Of a stretch of 64,000 nucleotides of DNA, positions 10,434 to 20,479 are shown in pieces (the first letter of the stretch is position 1; the number at the start of each line of letters is the position of its first letter). The translations under genes and the position numbers were made by a program. The DNA is taken from NCBI GenBank assembly GCA_018058095.1, contig JAGPCO010000007.1:50295-114294 (forward strand), read 5' to 3'. The notes under the pieces are model-generated. The model made no database searches, was not told the DNA's origin, and worked only from the letters and a program-made list of their open reading frames with translations. This stretch comes from Kofleriaceae bacterium (GTDB lineage Bacteria; Myxococcota_A; Polyangia; Haliangiales; Haliangiaceae).

Positions 10434-11366
10434 ATGTCCAAGCGTTTCGGCTTTGCGTCCACGGTCCTGCTCGCCTCGTGCACCGCGCTCACGCTCGGTG
10501 CCTGCCAGGGAGAGGACGACGACACGGTGCTCAGCTCGGAGGAGTACGCGGGTGACCAGATCGACGGCGAGGAGCCGGCCTGGAAGCGCGGCTGCGGCGT
10601 GGTCGAGCCGAGCGACGCGGCCAAGCAGACGATCGAGGCCGAGGTCGCGGCGGCGATGGCCGTCCGCACTGGCCTGAGCGACGTCACCGGCGGCGTCATC
10701 CCGGTGTACTGGCACGTCATCAACAACGGCACCACGCTGTCGCAGGGCAACATCCCCGACTCGCAGATCACCGCGCAGATTGGCGTGCTCAACGCCGCCT
10801 ACGCCAGCACCGGCTGGACGTTCCAGCTGGTGTCGACCGATCGCACGACCAACGCGAGCTGGTACACGTGCTCGGGCGGCAGCTGCGAGACGCAGATGAA
10901 GAACGCCCTGCGCCAGGGCACGGCCGACGACCTCAACATCTACTCCAACAACATGGGCGGCGGCCTGCTCGGCTGGGCCACCTTCCCGTCGAGCTATGGC
11001 AGCCAGCCCAACCTCGACGGCGTCGTCCTGCTGTACTCGTCCGTGCCCGGCGGCACCGCCGCGCCGTACAACCTGGGCGACACCGGCACCCACGAGGTCG
11101 GCCACTGGATGGGCCTCTATCACACGTTCCAGGGTGGGTGCTCGAAGCAGCCCACCACCGGTGGTGACCGGGTCTCTGATACGCCGGCGGAGAAGTCCCC
11201 GGCCTACGGCTGCCCGACTGGCCGCAACTCGTGCGCCAACATCGCCGGCAACGACCCGATCACCAACTTCATGGACTACACCGACGACGCCTGCATGAAC
11301 ACCTTCTCGGCCGGGCAGGACGTTCGGATGGACTCGCTGTTCACGACCTACCGCTTCGGCAAGTAG
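10434..11366 (+). CDS. secreted M43 (pappalysin-type) zinc metalloprotease, lipoprotein
   Basis: 310 residues. ATG 10434 is preceded by AGGAG and begins a lipoprotein signal with lipobox LGAC; the open frame further upstream is leader sequence. The metzincin signature HEVGHWMGLYH lies at residues 220-230, with the Met-turn in NFMDYTDDACM. Many Cys pairs in the catalytic region suggest disulphides and export. Family members cleave extracellular proteins; in predatory bacteria they may attack prey or remodel the surface. An acidic stretch after the lipid-anchored Cys may act as a tether or propeptide. A sigma-54-like promoter precedes it. Confidence 0.85.
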   Translation: MSKRFGFASTVLLASCTALTLGACQGEDDDTVLSSEEYAGDQIDGEEPAWKRGCGVVEPSDAAKQTIEAEVAAAMAVRTGLSDVTGGVIPVYWHVINNGTTLSQGNIPDSQITAQIGVLNAAYASTGWTFQLVSTDRTTNASWYTCSGGSCETQMKNALRQGTADDLNIYSNNMGGGLLGWATFPSSYGSQPNLDGVVLLYSSVPGGTAAPYNLGDTGTHEVGHWMGLYHTFQGGCSKQPTTGGDRVSDTPAEKSPAYGCPTGRNSCANIAGNDPITNFMDYTDDACMNTFSAGQDVRMDSLFTTYRFGK

Positions 11367-11388
11367 CGGCGCGGCCCGCCTCGACGGC

Positions 11389-12342
11389 TCACAGGTCGAG
11401 GTCGAACGTGACGCGGGCGCCGACCTTGAGCGAGCTCAGGTCGGCGTCGTCGTTCCGGAAGGTCCGCTCGTACGACAGGCCGAGCGCCACGCCGGGGAAG
11501 AAGAACCGGGCGCGCAAGGCGCGGCCACCGACGGCGACGCCGGCGTGGACCCCGTGGGCCAGGCGCGACCAGTCGGTCTCGTCGGTCTGGCCGAGCCAGC
11601 CCAGCTCGGCCTCGACGAAGGCGTTGGTCAGCGTGCGCCGGTAGACCACCGGCGCGACCAGATCGGCCCCGAGCAGGAGGCCGCTGCGGGTGCCGTCGGC
11701 CGCCTTCGGGAAGGCGGCGCTGGCGCCCAGCTCGAGGCCAGCGTACAGGGCGTGGCGCTCCCCGACCGTGCGCCCCAGCAGCAGCCGGCCGGCGCCTCCG
11801 GCCGACAGGTCGACCTGGCCACCCTGGACCAGGACGATGCCCTTGCCGCCACCCGACATCGACACCTGCCAGCGATCGTCGGAGATCTGCCGCCCGCGGA
11901 ACGCCAGCTCGGGCTCGATCCAGAACGGACAGTCGGCCTCGGCGCGCTGATGAGCCAGGCCGAGCAAGGCCTGGACGCGGCTGGCCACCAGCAGGTCGCG
12001 CACCCGATCGAGGCGACGACCCCGGCTGACGAACGCCTGCTCGACCGGCCCGCCCAGGCGCGTGATCTCGTCGCCGAGCCAGCCGGCCAGGCGCGCGCGG
12101 GCGTCGGGCCCGACCCGGCACGCCGAGTCGAGCGCGGGCTCGAGCAGCCCCTCGAGCTCGAGCCGGTCGACGCCCCACCCGGTCGCCTGGGCGACGGTGA
12201 CGATCCGCTCGAGGTCGCGGTACAGCGCGGCGGTGGCCGGCTCGGCCGGACGTGGCCGGGCCGCGCCGCAGGCCGCCAGCAGGGCGGCGGCCAGCACGCC
12301 GCTCGTCACCACGACGAAGGTCAGGCGACGAGCGGTGGCCAT
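11389..12342 (-). CDS. lipoprotein of unknown function with beta-barrel-like C-terminus
   Basis: 317 residues. The signal peptide VVVTSGVLAAALLAACG has lipobox LAAC. The N-terminal half is helical and rich in Arg/Leu. The C-terminal half consists of alternating hydrophobic strands ending in ALGLSYERTFRNDDADLSSLKVGARVTFDLDL, like an outer-membrane barrel or a curli-like sheet. No family is recognised. It is the third gene of a minus-strand run: the gene upstream stops only seven bases before it. Confidence 0.6.
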   Translation of the reverse strand: MATARRLTFVVVTSGVLAAALLAACGAARPRPAEPATAALYRDLERIVTVAQATGWGVDRLELEGLLEPALDSACRVGPDARARLAGWLGDEITRLGGPVEQAFVSRGRRLDRVRDLLVASRVQALLGLAHQRAEADCPFWIEPELAFRGRQISDDRWQVSMSGGGKGIVLVQGGQVDLSAGGAGRLLLGRTVGERHALYAGLELGASAAFPKAADGTRSGLLLGADLVAPVVYRRTLTNAFVEAELGWLGQTDETDWSRLAHGVHAGVAVGGRALRARFFFPGVALGLSYERTFRNDDADLSSLKVGARVTFDLDL

Positions 12343-12349
12343 GCCCGGC

Positions 12350-13588
12350 TCAGTTCGGCGGCGGGTTGGTGAACCCGACGACGGCGTGGCCAGCCAGCAG
12401 CGAGACGTTCGCGACCGGGCTGTCGAGCAGGTTCAGCCGCGAGAACGACGCGCGGGTGCGGGTCGTGGTCCCGGCCGCCGCCTGCAGCAGCGCCATGTAC
12501 GCGGCCGGCACGGTGACGGTCGACGAGCCCAGCGCCGCGCACTGGATGCGGACACCGGACGTGGCCACCGCCGGCATGGCGAACGGCGACAGGCCCGCGG
12601 TCGGCGCGTCGGTCGTGGTGATCTGCACCACCGAGGCGGTGGCGCTGCCGACCGGACAGTTGACCGCGGTGCAGCTGAGGGTGAGCGCCGCGCCGTTGGT
12701 CGGGATGGCGTTGAGCTTGTTGAGCTCGGCCGTCTCGAGCACGAAGTCGTCACCGACGTCCCCGGCATCCGAGGTGAACGTCGGGATGTGGTTGCCACCA
12801 CCGGCGGTGAGCGCGATGGTCGCGGTGAAGTCGTTGGCCATGAACGCCGGGTCGGGCGCCGACGGCGTCGGCCCGGCCAGCGCCAGGTTGACGTGCGAGC
12901 CGGCGGCCGGGATGTTCTCGGCCACGAAGGCCGGGTTGGCGTAGACGATGGTGTTGGCGCCGCCGAGGCCGACGATCGGGAACGCGCCGTTGTTGCCGGC
13001 GTTGGTCGCGCCGCTGATGCGGACGAAGCGGTTGGTCGTGTTGCCGGCGTTGTAGGTGACGTCGAGGTCGGTCAGGGTCGCGGTGCCAGCGGCCGGCCCG
13101 GCGGCGATGGTGCCGCCGGTGCTGACGGTGTTGGTGTGGGCGCACACGTAGCCGGCGCCGGCGCTGTACGCACACGCCGGGTAGGTCGGCGCGTTGGTCC
13201 CGGCCATCGTCACCTGCAGCACGCCCTCGTCGGCGCCGATGGCCGAGGCCCCGGCCTGCGCGGCGTTGAACATCCAGGCCTTGCAGCCGATGGGCTGCCC
13301 CGGCTGCTCCTCCATCACCGGCGCGCCGAGGTTGGCGACGTCGTTGATGGCGGCGCCGAGCACCACGCCCTGGCCGAAGAACGTGCCCGAGGTGCCCGGG
13401 TTGAGCACGGCGGTCTCGGCGACCGAGATGGTTCCGGTGAAGACGGGCGCCGGCGGGGCATCGGGCGGCGCCGCGTCGATCGTCGGGGCCGAGTCGGCCC
13501 GCGGCGGGGGGGCATCGGGGGTCCCGGCGTTGTCACCACAGGCGACCACGATCGACAACAACGCTGCAGCCAAGGTTCCACTACGCAT
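12350..13588 (-). CDS. secreted lipoprotein of unknown function
   Basis: 412 residues. ATG 13588 has GGAGG five bases upstream, which rules out earlier in-frame codons. The lipobox is VVAC, followed by a Pro/Ala/Asp linker (DNAGTPDAPPPRADSAPTID) typical of myxobacterial surface lipoproteins. The body is rich in Ala, Gly, Thr and Asn with few charged residues and several Cys, suggesting a beta-sandwich. No known domain is recognised. Probably co-transcribed with the lipoproteins on either side. Confidence 0.6.
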   Translation of the reverse strand: MRSGTLAAALLSIVVACGDNAGTPDAPPPRADSAPTIDAAPPDAPPAPVFTGTISVAETAVLNPGTSGTFFGQGVVLGAAINDVANLGAPVMEEQPGQPIGCKAWMFNAAQAGASAIGADEGVLQVTMAGTNAPTYPACAYSAGAGYVCAHTNTVSTGGTIAAGPAAGTATLTDLDVTYNAGNTTNRFVRISGATNAGNNGAFPIVGLGGANTIVYANPAFVAENIPAAGSHVNLALAGPTPSAPDPAFMANDFTATIALTAGGGNHIPTFTSDAGDVGDDFVLETAELNKLNAIPTNGAALTLSCTAVNCPVGSATASVVQITTTDAPTAGLSPFAMPAVATSGVRIQCAALGSSTVTVPAAYMALLQAAAGTTTRTRASFSRLNLLDSPVANVSLLAGHAVVGFTNPPPN

Positions 13589-13611
13589 GTGATCCTCCAT
13601 CCACGTTCGCG

Positions 13612-14526
13612 CTAGTAGGCGCATTGATATAGGTAGAAGCCGAGATCAGCGTCCACGGCCCCCCGCTGGCCGAGGAACATAGCCGAGATCGAGACGCCCT
13701 CGTAACCTGGGGTCGCGAAAACGAGCAGCACCTCCCCGGGCTGCCCGGAGGTGAAGGCCGCCAGCGGAGCCGGCAAGCCGGGCACCGGCGCGCGCAGATC
13801 TAGCGGGCGGTTGGCCTCGGGATCGCCGTCCATCACGGCGCGCTCGACCAGCCGGGTATGCAGCTCCGCCCCCCCGCGCCGGACCTCGAGCCGGGCCCGG
13901 CCGGCGCCAGCCACGGTCAGGCTGATCTCGACGAGTGGGTCGACGCGAAGCTGGCTGGTGCGCCGCCCGGACGTGGCTGGCTGGTGATCGAGCGGCACGG
14001 CCCGGGTCGCGTCCGCCTCGGGACCGGGCGGGCGGAGCCAGACCACGCCGGCGCCCACGCCGGGATCCGTGCGCCAGCGCACGAAGCGGTGCGTGCCGCC
14101 GTCGCACCCGTAAGGGACGGTGACCTCGTCGGCCAGGCTGGCGGCGAAGGCGCCGCCGGGGCCGATCGCGGTGGCCGACGCGCCGGCACCGACCGCAGCC
14201 CCCCCACCCGGTGTGGTCTCGACGACGACGACCCCGGGCGAGAGCTCGGCCGTGCGCGTCGGCAACCAGCCCCACTCCGGCGTCGCGGCGCCCGCCGGGT
14301 CGACCGGCACCAGCGCGAGGCGGCCGTGCGGTGGCAGCGTCGGGTCGCCTGCGCCGGGCGGCGCGTCGAGCGCCGCGGGGGCGCCGCCGGCCCCGGCGCC
14401 GCCCGGATCAGGTCCGGCCGTGGGACGTGGACCACCGCCGCAGGCGAGCGGCGTCGGCGCCAGGCCAAGCGCGAGGGCGAACGTGAGGGGGGTGGTGAGG
14501 CAGCGGCGGCGTCGACGATCGTCCAC
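13612..14526 (-). CDS. lipoprotein of unknown function
   Basis: 304 residues. A basic N-terminus (DDRRRRR) is followed by a hydrophobic segment and lipobox PLAC, then a Gly/Pro/Ala linker. The folded part contains about 10 strand-like segments and a C-terminal ADLGFYLYQCAY. No family is recognised. It is the first of three adjacent lipoprotein genes; the next starts 23 bases after its stop. Upstream 74 bases contain a CTATACC stretch that could be a -10 element, without a convincing -35. Confidence 0.55.
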   Translation of the reverse strand: MDDRRRRRCLTTPLTFALALGLAPTPLACGGGPRPTAGPDPGGAGAGGAPAALDAPPGAGDPTLPPHGRLALVPVDPAGAATPEWGWLPTRTAELSPGVVVVETTPGGGAAVGAGASATAIGPGGAFAASLADEVTVPYGCDGGTHRFVRWRTDPGVGAGVVWLRPPGPEADATRAVPLDHQPATSGRRTSQLRVDPLVEISLTVAGAGRARLEVRRGGAELHTRLVERAVMDGDPEANRPLDLRAPVPGLPAPLAAFTSGQPGEVLLVFATPGYEGVSISAMFLGQRGAVDADLGFYLYQCAY

Positions 14527-14600
14527 CCGGCCGGTATAGGGGTTGTCCCGCCGTCGGGCCAGTCGTCATCGGCTCGATCGCGACGGGCGCCTCGCGCCGC

Positions 14601-15884
14601 TCAGCCAAACCGCTGGCGTGCCCGCGCCGCCAGGCCCCACGCCACCGAGGTCAGCTCCTCCCCGCCGACCAGGCGGTCGGCGCCGAACCGCGCCGCCAGC
14701 CGGGCCTGCACCGCCGGCACCAGCGAGGTGCCGCCGGTGGCGAAGACCCGGTCGATGGCCCCGGCCGCGACCCCAGCCTCGGCCATGACCCGGTCGAGCA
14801 CGGCGTCGATGGCGACTAGATCCTCCTCGATCCAGCCGTCGAACCCGGCCCGGGTGATCGGCAGCTCGAGCTCGATCGCCGCCAGCGCGAGCCGGGCCGT
14901 CGCGGCCGCCGACAGCGCGACCTTGCCGCCCTCGACCGCCTGGTGCAGCGGCAGTCCGAGATCCTCGTCGATGAGCTGGACCAGACGGGCGATCTTGGCC
15001 GGGGCCAGGGTGCCGTGGGTGATGCGGTGCAGGAGGCGCATGGTCTCGGCCTCGCGCAGGAACGACAGCGTGTGCCAGCGCCGGAGCTTGCCGTACAGCC
15101 AGGCCGGCACCGGCGCCTCCGCGCCCATCTCGTCCTGGTAGCGGCTGCCGCGACCGAGCTCGGGCGCGACCACCGCGTCGATGATGCGGGCGTCGAACGC
15201 GTCGCCCGACACGCCCAGGCCGCCGGTGGCCAGGATGGCCCCGGGGTCGTCGCCGGCGACGCCGGGTCCGACCCGGACCACCGAGAAGTCGGTGGTGCCG
15301 CCGCCGAAGTCGGCGACGACGATGAGCTCGTCGTGATCGAGCCGGGCGGCGTAGCGGGCGGCCGCCCCGATCGGCTCGTACTCGAACACCACCTCGTCGA
15401 AGCCGGCCAGCGCCAGCGCCGCCCGCATGCGCCCGAGCGCGCGCTCGTCGTCCTCGGCCGCGTCGGCGCCCCAGTAGCGGACCGGGCGGCCGACCACGCA
15501 GCGCGCGCCGAGATCGACCGGGGTGGCCGCGCGCAGCTGGCGCAGGTAGGCGGCGATCATGTCCTCGAGGGCCCAGCGCCGGCCGTGGATGGTCGTGCGC
15601 GAGAACGAGGCGCTGGCCAGGTGCGACTTGATCGACTGGATCAGGCGCCCGTCGCCGCCGGTCTCCTGGTACCGCGCGATGGCCGGGGCGCCGGCCGACA
15701 GCCGCCCGCCCTGCTCGAAGAACAGCACGGTGCGCCAGTGGCTGCGGCCCCCGGCCAGCGGCAGCAGCTCGACCTCGGCGTCACCGACGGCGACGGCGAC
15801 GGCGGAGTTGGTGGTGCCGAAGTCGATGCCGACGTGGACCGGGGGCCCAGGTGACGTGCTGGCCGCGCGCTGCATGGACGCCAC
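14601..15884 (-). CDS. Hsp70-family (YegD-like) ATPase
   Basis: 427 residues, lacking the C-terminal substrate-binding and lid domains of DnaK. That is the YegD/HscC-like short form. Phosphate-1 motif is GIDFGTTNSAVAVAVG, phosphate-2 VVADFGGGTTDFSVVRVG, and the adenosine motif VFATGGTSLVPAVQARL. An ATPase role is well supported; its client and purpose are unknown. The start is GTG 15884, or alternatively ATG 15875; no clear ribosome site decides between them. It is divergent from an acyltransferase gene. Confidence 0.8.
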   Translation of the reverse strand: MASMQRAASTSPGPPVHVGIDFGTTNSAVAVAVGDAEVELLPLAGGRSHWRTVLFFEQGGRLSAGAPAIARYQETGGDGRLIQSIKSHLASASFSRTTIHGRRWALEDMIAAYLRQLRAATPVDLGARCVVGRPVRYWGADAAEDDERALGRMRAALALAGFDEVVFEYEPIGAAARYAARLDHDELIVVADFGGGTTDFSVVRVGPGVAGDDPGAILATGGLGVSGDAFDARIIDAVVAPELGRGSRYQDEMGAEAPVPAWLYGKLRRWHTLSFLREAETMRLLHRITHGTLAPAKIARLVQLIDEDLGLPLHQAVEGGKVALSAAATARLALAAIELELPITRAGFDGWIEEDLVAIDAVLDRVMAEAGVAAGAIDRVFATGGTSLVPAVQARLAARFGADRLVGGEELTSVAWGLAARARQRFG

Positions 15885-15904
15885 GGTGACGCGTCCCGCG
15901 CGCC

Positions 15905-15933
15905 TTTACTAGCTCCCCGGCGCCGGGTATCCT
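15905..15933 (+). promoter_or_regulatory. possible sigma-70-type promoter of acyltransferase
   Basis: TTTACT and TATCCT are separated by 17 bases, each matching four of six consensus positions, 32 bases before ATG 15965. GAGG lies eight bases before that ATG. Confidence 0.35.
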
Positions 15934-15964
15934 ATGCGAGGTCATCGGGATCGAGGCAGATCGC

Positions 15965-16802
15965 ATGTTCGAGTGGGCCAGGCGCGGCAAGGCGGGGGAG
16001 CCGGGCGACGCCGCCGCCGAGGACGACCTGGCGCGCCGGACCCGGGCCCTGGTCCTGCACGAGAACGAGTTCGGGGTCGACCCGTTCGGGCTGTCGCGCG
16101 CCCACGTCGCCACCGCCGCGCGTATCGCCCGCTTCCTGTACCGCACCTACTTCCGGGCCGAGGCGTTCGGCATCGAGCACGTCCCGACCAGCGGCCGGTT
16201 GCTCATCGTCGCCAACCACTCCGGCGCCCTGCCCTTCGACGGCCTGGTCATCGGCGCCTCGCTGTTCCTCGAGCCGGCCACGCCGCGCCTGGTGCGGTCG
16301 ATGGTCGAGCACTTCGTGCCGTCGCTGCCGTTCGCGTCGTACCTGATGCCGCGCTGGGGTCAGATCATCGGCACCCCGGAGAACTGCCGGCGGCTGCTGG
16401 CGCAGGACGAGGCCATCCTGGTCTTCCCCGAGGGGGCCCGCGGCATCGCCAAGCCGTTCGCGCGCCGCTACCAGCTCGAGCCGTTCGGGCTCGGCTTCAT
16501 GCGCCTGGCCATCGAGACCGGGACGCCGATCGTGCCGGTCGCGGTGATCGGCGCCGAGGAGCAGGCCCCGGCCATCAACCTCAAGCCGCTGGCGCGCGCG
16601 CTCGGGCTGCCGTCGCTGCCGATGGTGCCGTACCCGCCGTTCGTGCCGCTGCCGCTGCCGGTCAAGTACCGCCTGCACTTCGGCGAGCCGATGCGCTTCG
16701 CCGGCGACGCCGACGACGACGAGGATCAGATCGAGGACAAGGTGCGCACGGTCCGGCACCGCCTGGAGTCGCTCATCCACCTCGGCCTGCGGGGGCGCAA
16801 GC

Positions 16803-16816
<14 letters not shown>
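15965..16816 (+). CDS. lysophospholipid/glycerol acyltransferase (PlsC-type)
   Basis: 283 residues. Acyltransferase motif I is ANHSGALPFDG; the His-to-Asp spacing is longer than the common HX4D, as in the subfamily with NHSGTLPxD. Motif III appears as LVFPEGARGIAKPF and motif IV as GTPIVPVAVIG. No clear membrane span exists beyond weak hydrophobic patches, so it is probably peripheral. Expected reaction: transfer of an acyl chain to a glycerophosphate or lipid acceptor at the inner membrane. Its last 14 bases overlap the epimerase-like gene, so the two are probably co-translated. Confidence 0.8.
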
Positions 16817-17768
<952 letters not shown>

Positions 17769-17797
17769 CCGCTGGCGACGCGCGGCCGGTCGGGCGC

Positions 17798-18646
17798 TCA
17801 GAAGCGGAACGTCGTGGACGCCACCATCCCGCCTCGGGTCGGGCTCAGCCCCAGGCGCGGCTCGGCATCGTTGATGAGGTAGCCCCACACGTACAGGCCG
17901 ACGCCGGCCGCGCTGGCCAGGCCGCCTCCCACCCCGAGCGCGAGCCAGGCAGTCTGGTGCTCGCGCTGGGTCCGCTCCTCGCCGGGTTCATCACACTTGT
18001 CGGTGCAGATCACCGCGCTGCTGAAGTAGCCGATGAGGCCGGCGCCTAGCGCGACCGCACCGACGCCGCCGGTCACCAACCCCAGGCGGCGCAGGCGACG
18101 CCCTCGCCCGGTGGCGTGGTCCTGCACCCCCGCGGGCGGCAGGTCGACCACGTCAGGCCGCGTCGCCGGTGTGGCCGCGCCCTCATCGCTGGTGGGCGTG
18201 GTCGGGAGCAGCGAAGGATCCGGAGCCGAAGCCACGCCTGGTGAGAGCGCCGGCTCGACGACGGCCGGCGCCGGCGCGGGCGGCGCCTGCTGGGCCGCGC
18301 AGGCTTCGGACTCGGCCAGCCCAGCCTCGGCGGCGGCCCGGGCCTCGGACGTCGGCGCCTGCAGAAAGCGCCGGTAGGTCTCGGCGGCACGGGCACAGTG
18401 CCCCGCCTTGCGCTGGGCCTGGGCCAGGTTGAACAACACGCCGGCGGCCGGGCGTAGGGCGTAGGCGCGCTCGAACGCCTCCGAGGCCTCGGCGTAGTTG
18501 CCGGCGGCGTAGGCCGCCTTCCCGGCCGCGAACGCGGCGCGGGCGTCGTCGGCGCGGGCCCGGCCTGCCAGCGCGAGCAGCAGGCAGCTGGTCGCGCTGA
18601 GGATCAGGAGGTGATGCAAGCGTGGAGCGTAGGGCATGGTCCTCAT
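17798..18646 (-). CDS. TPR protein with signal peptide and two membrane segments
   Basis: 282 residues. ATG 18646 overlaps the kinase stop as ATGA, which selects it. A signal peptide (LLILSATSCLLLALAGRARA) is followed by TPR-like helices (AAFAAGKAAYAAGNYAEASEAFERAYALRP). A Pro/Ala-rich linker leads to two hydrophobic segments (LVTGGVGAVALGAGLIGYF and WLALGVGGGLASAAGVGLYVWGYLI) with a CTDKCDE pair between them. This kinase-plus-TPR arrangement recurs in myxobacteria. The protein may be a partner or substrate of the kinase. Function unproven. Confidence 0.75.
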   Translation of the reverse strand: MRTMPYAPRLHHLLILSATSCLLLALAGRARADDARAAFAAGKAAYAAGNYAEASEAFERAYALRPAAGVLFNLAQAQRKAGHCARAAETYRRFLQAPTSEARAAAEAGLAESEACAAQQAPPAPAPAVVEPALSPGVASAPDPSLLPTTPTSDEGAATPATRPDVVDLPPAGVQDHATGRGRRLRRLGLVTGGVGAVALGAGLIGYFSSAVICTDKCDEPGEERTQREHQTAWLALGVGGGLASAAGVGLYVWGYLINDAEPRLGLSPTRGGMVASTTFRF

Positions 18647-20091
18647 TGGTACGGGTCGGAGATGAGGTCGTCTCGACCGAGCGCCGATCTGGGGTCGGGT
18701 GGCTGTCGGGTTAGTGGCCGCGACGAGCCGGTCCGTTCGAGCTTCACCACCTGCGCCAGCGGCACGCCGGCGGCCTCCAGCGTCACGCTGGCGGCTCGAT
18801 GTCCCGGAGCGGTGACGGTCACCACGTGCCGGCCCGACGGCAGCGCGAGCCGGACCAGGCCCGCCGACGGCCGGGTCCGTTGCCCGGCGACCGTGACCAG
18901 CGCGGTGGCCGGCACGACCGTGAGCTCGACCACGGTGAGCGCCCCGTCGACCGGCGACGCGACTGGCGCCGGGGTGGCTGCGTCCGCCGGGGTGGTGGCG
19001 GGCCCAGGCCTGGATCCCGCCCCGGCGACCAGGGCTGCGGCCACCTCGCCGGACGATGGCGCCGCGCCCGGCGTGGTCGAGGCCGGCGCGCCGCCGCGCT
19101 CGCGCAGCAGGATGACCGCCACCAGCGCGGCCATCACCACGGCGGCCGCGAGGGCGGGCGCCCGGCGACGCGGCTGCCGCCCCACCAGCTCCGTGGTCGA
19201 GGCGGCCAGGCACACGGCGCGCACCTCGGCCAGGCTGGGGCGGCGGCCGGGTTGCTTGGCCAGCATCCGGGCCACCACGTCCGCCAGCGCCGCCGGGACG
19301 ACTCGGCGCGTCGCGACCGAGGGCGGCTCGTCGGTGAGGTGGGCGGCGATGGCATCCGCGGCGTTGTCGACCACGAACGGCGGCTCCCCCGTCAGCATCT
19401 CGTACACCATCACGCCGAGTGCATAGACGTCGCCACTGCCGTCGACGAGTTGCCCACGCGCTTGCTCGGGCGGCATGTACTGCGGTGTCCCCATCATCAC
19501 GCCGCTCTCGGTGATGACCGCCGAGCTGAGGCCGGCCGCCACCTTGGCGATCCCGAAGTCCAGGATCTTCACCACCGTCGGCTCGCCCGCGACGAGGAAG
19601 ATGTTGTCGGGCTTGAGGTCGCGATGGACGATGTCGACGGCGTGGGTCGCCTCGAGCGCGAGCGTGATCGGCGCCACCAGCGCGGCGAGCTCGACCAGCG
19701 ACAGCGGCCCGCGCTGCAGGCGCCGGCCGAGGGTCTCGCCGTGTAGTCGCTCCATGACGATGTACGGCTGCTCGGCGTGAGTGCCGTAGGCGAACACGTC
19801 GATGATGTTGGGGTGTCGGATCTGGTTGACGGCCCGCGCCTCCTGAACGAAGCGGTCGACCACCCCCGGCGTCAGCGCCGCGCGTGGTCGGAGCAGCTTG
19901 ATGGCCACCTCCTTGCCGATCACCGGGTGGATCCCGGCGTACACGACCCCCATCCCCCCCTGCCCCAGCACCCCGGAGATCTGGTACTCGCCGACGAGTG
20001 TGCCGGGAGGCAGGCGCCTCTCGGACACCACCGCCGGGCCGACCTCGGTCCCCATCGTGCTCGCCATCGCTGGGTCAGATACGTCGGTCAT
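18643..20091 (-). CDS. transmembrane Ser/Thr protein kinase with PEGA-like C-terminus
   Basis: 482 residues from ATG 20091; the frame is open further upstream but shows no kinase-family extension. All kinase motifs are intact: GQGGMGVVYAG (P-loop), VAIKLL (ATP Lys), HRDLKPDN (catalytic loop), DFGIAK, and GTPQYMPPEQA. A single membrane segment (ALAAAVVMAALVAVILL) follows the kinase. After a Pro/Ala/Thr linker there is an external PEGA-like beta domain (LPSGRHVVTVTAPGHRAASVTLEAAG). It is predicted to phosphorylate cytoplasmic partners in response to an envelope signal. It is coupled by ATGA overlap to the TPR gene. A TATAGT -10-like element is at 20108-20113. Confidence 0.93.
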   Translation of the reverse strand: MTDVSDPAMASTMGTEVGPAVVSERRLPPGTLVGEYQISGVLGQGGMGVVYAGIHPVIGKEVAIKLLRPRAALTPGVVDRFVQEARAVNQIRHPNIIDVFAYGTHAEQPYIVMERLHGETLGRRLQRGPLSLVELAALVAPITLALEATHAVDIVHRDLKPDNIFLVAGEPTVVKILDFGIAKVAAGLSSAVITESGVMMGTPQYMPPEQARGQLVDGSGDVYALGVMVYEMLTGEPPFVVDNAADAIAAHLTDEPPSVATRRVVPAALADVVARMLAKQPGRRPSLAEVRAVCLAASTTELVGRQPRRRAPALAAAVVMAALVAVILLRERGGAPASTTPGAAPSSGEVAAALVAGAGSRPGPATTPADAATPAPVASPVDGALTVVELTVVPATALVTVAGQRTRPSAGLVRLALPSGRHVVTVTAPGHRAASVTLEAAGVPLAQVVKLERTGSSRPLTRQPPDPRSALGRDDLISDPYQ

Positions 20092-20311
20092 GGCGCCACG
20101 GCCGGGGACTATACGGCAGCCCAGCTCACCCAGCGGCGGCTCGAAAATCCCGTCGCGGGTGTGAACCCAGCACCACACTGCCCGTGAAGGCCGGTTGACT
20201 TGAATTCCCGATCGTAGAACCGGGGAACTGGGGTATCGGCCACTCCCGGCGTTTGTGTAGGGCTGGCCTGTCTGGGTGTTCAACCGGATCGCCGAAATCC
20301 CGGGCATTTCT

Positions 20312-20362
20312 GTCAGACCTCGGGCGCGCCTGGCGAACCTTTGACGACCTGACAGGTCTGAC
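20312..20362. promoter_or_regulatory. inverted repeats, candidate upstream activator sites
   Basis: GTCAGACCT at 20312-20320 is the exact reverse complement of AGGTCTGAC at 20354-20362. Overlapping the right copy is a perfect palindrome GACCTG-A-CAGGTC at 20346-20358. They lie about 40-90 bp upstream of the -24 element, where sigma-54 activators normally bind. Confidence 0.5.
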
Positions 20363-20400
20363 TGGCTTGGATCTCGCCCACTTGATCCCGGTTGCCGAAT

Positions 20401-20416
20401 TGGCACGACCACTGCT
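20401..20416 (+). promoter_or_regulatory. strong sigma-54-like -24/-12 promoter
   Basis: TGGCACG-ACCA-CTGCT matches 11 of 12 consensus positions with exact GG-N10-GC spacing. The predicted start is near 20427, 53 bases before the ATG of the Cys-rich lipoprotein. Activator-site-like inverted repeats lie just upstream. Confidence 0.7.
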
Positions 20417-20479
20417 TGTAGGTCGACTCGGACGAACGACGAACGACGGGACGAACGCAGGAACCTCGGAGGACTCGCG

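Larger units (their letters stand above)
20092..20479. other. 388-bp divergent regulatory spacer
   Basis: No gene is seen between the Ser/Thr kinase and the Cys-rich lipoprotein. The spacer is clearly less GC-rich than neighbouring genes. It contains a TATAGT -10-like element for the kinase, paired inverted repeats at 20312-20362, a strong sigma-54-like promoter at 20401-20416, and a leader with repeated GACGAAC units (about 20430-20457). Confidence 0.6.
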
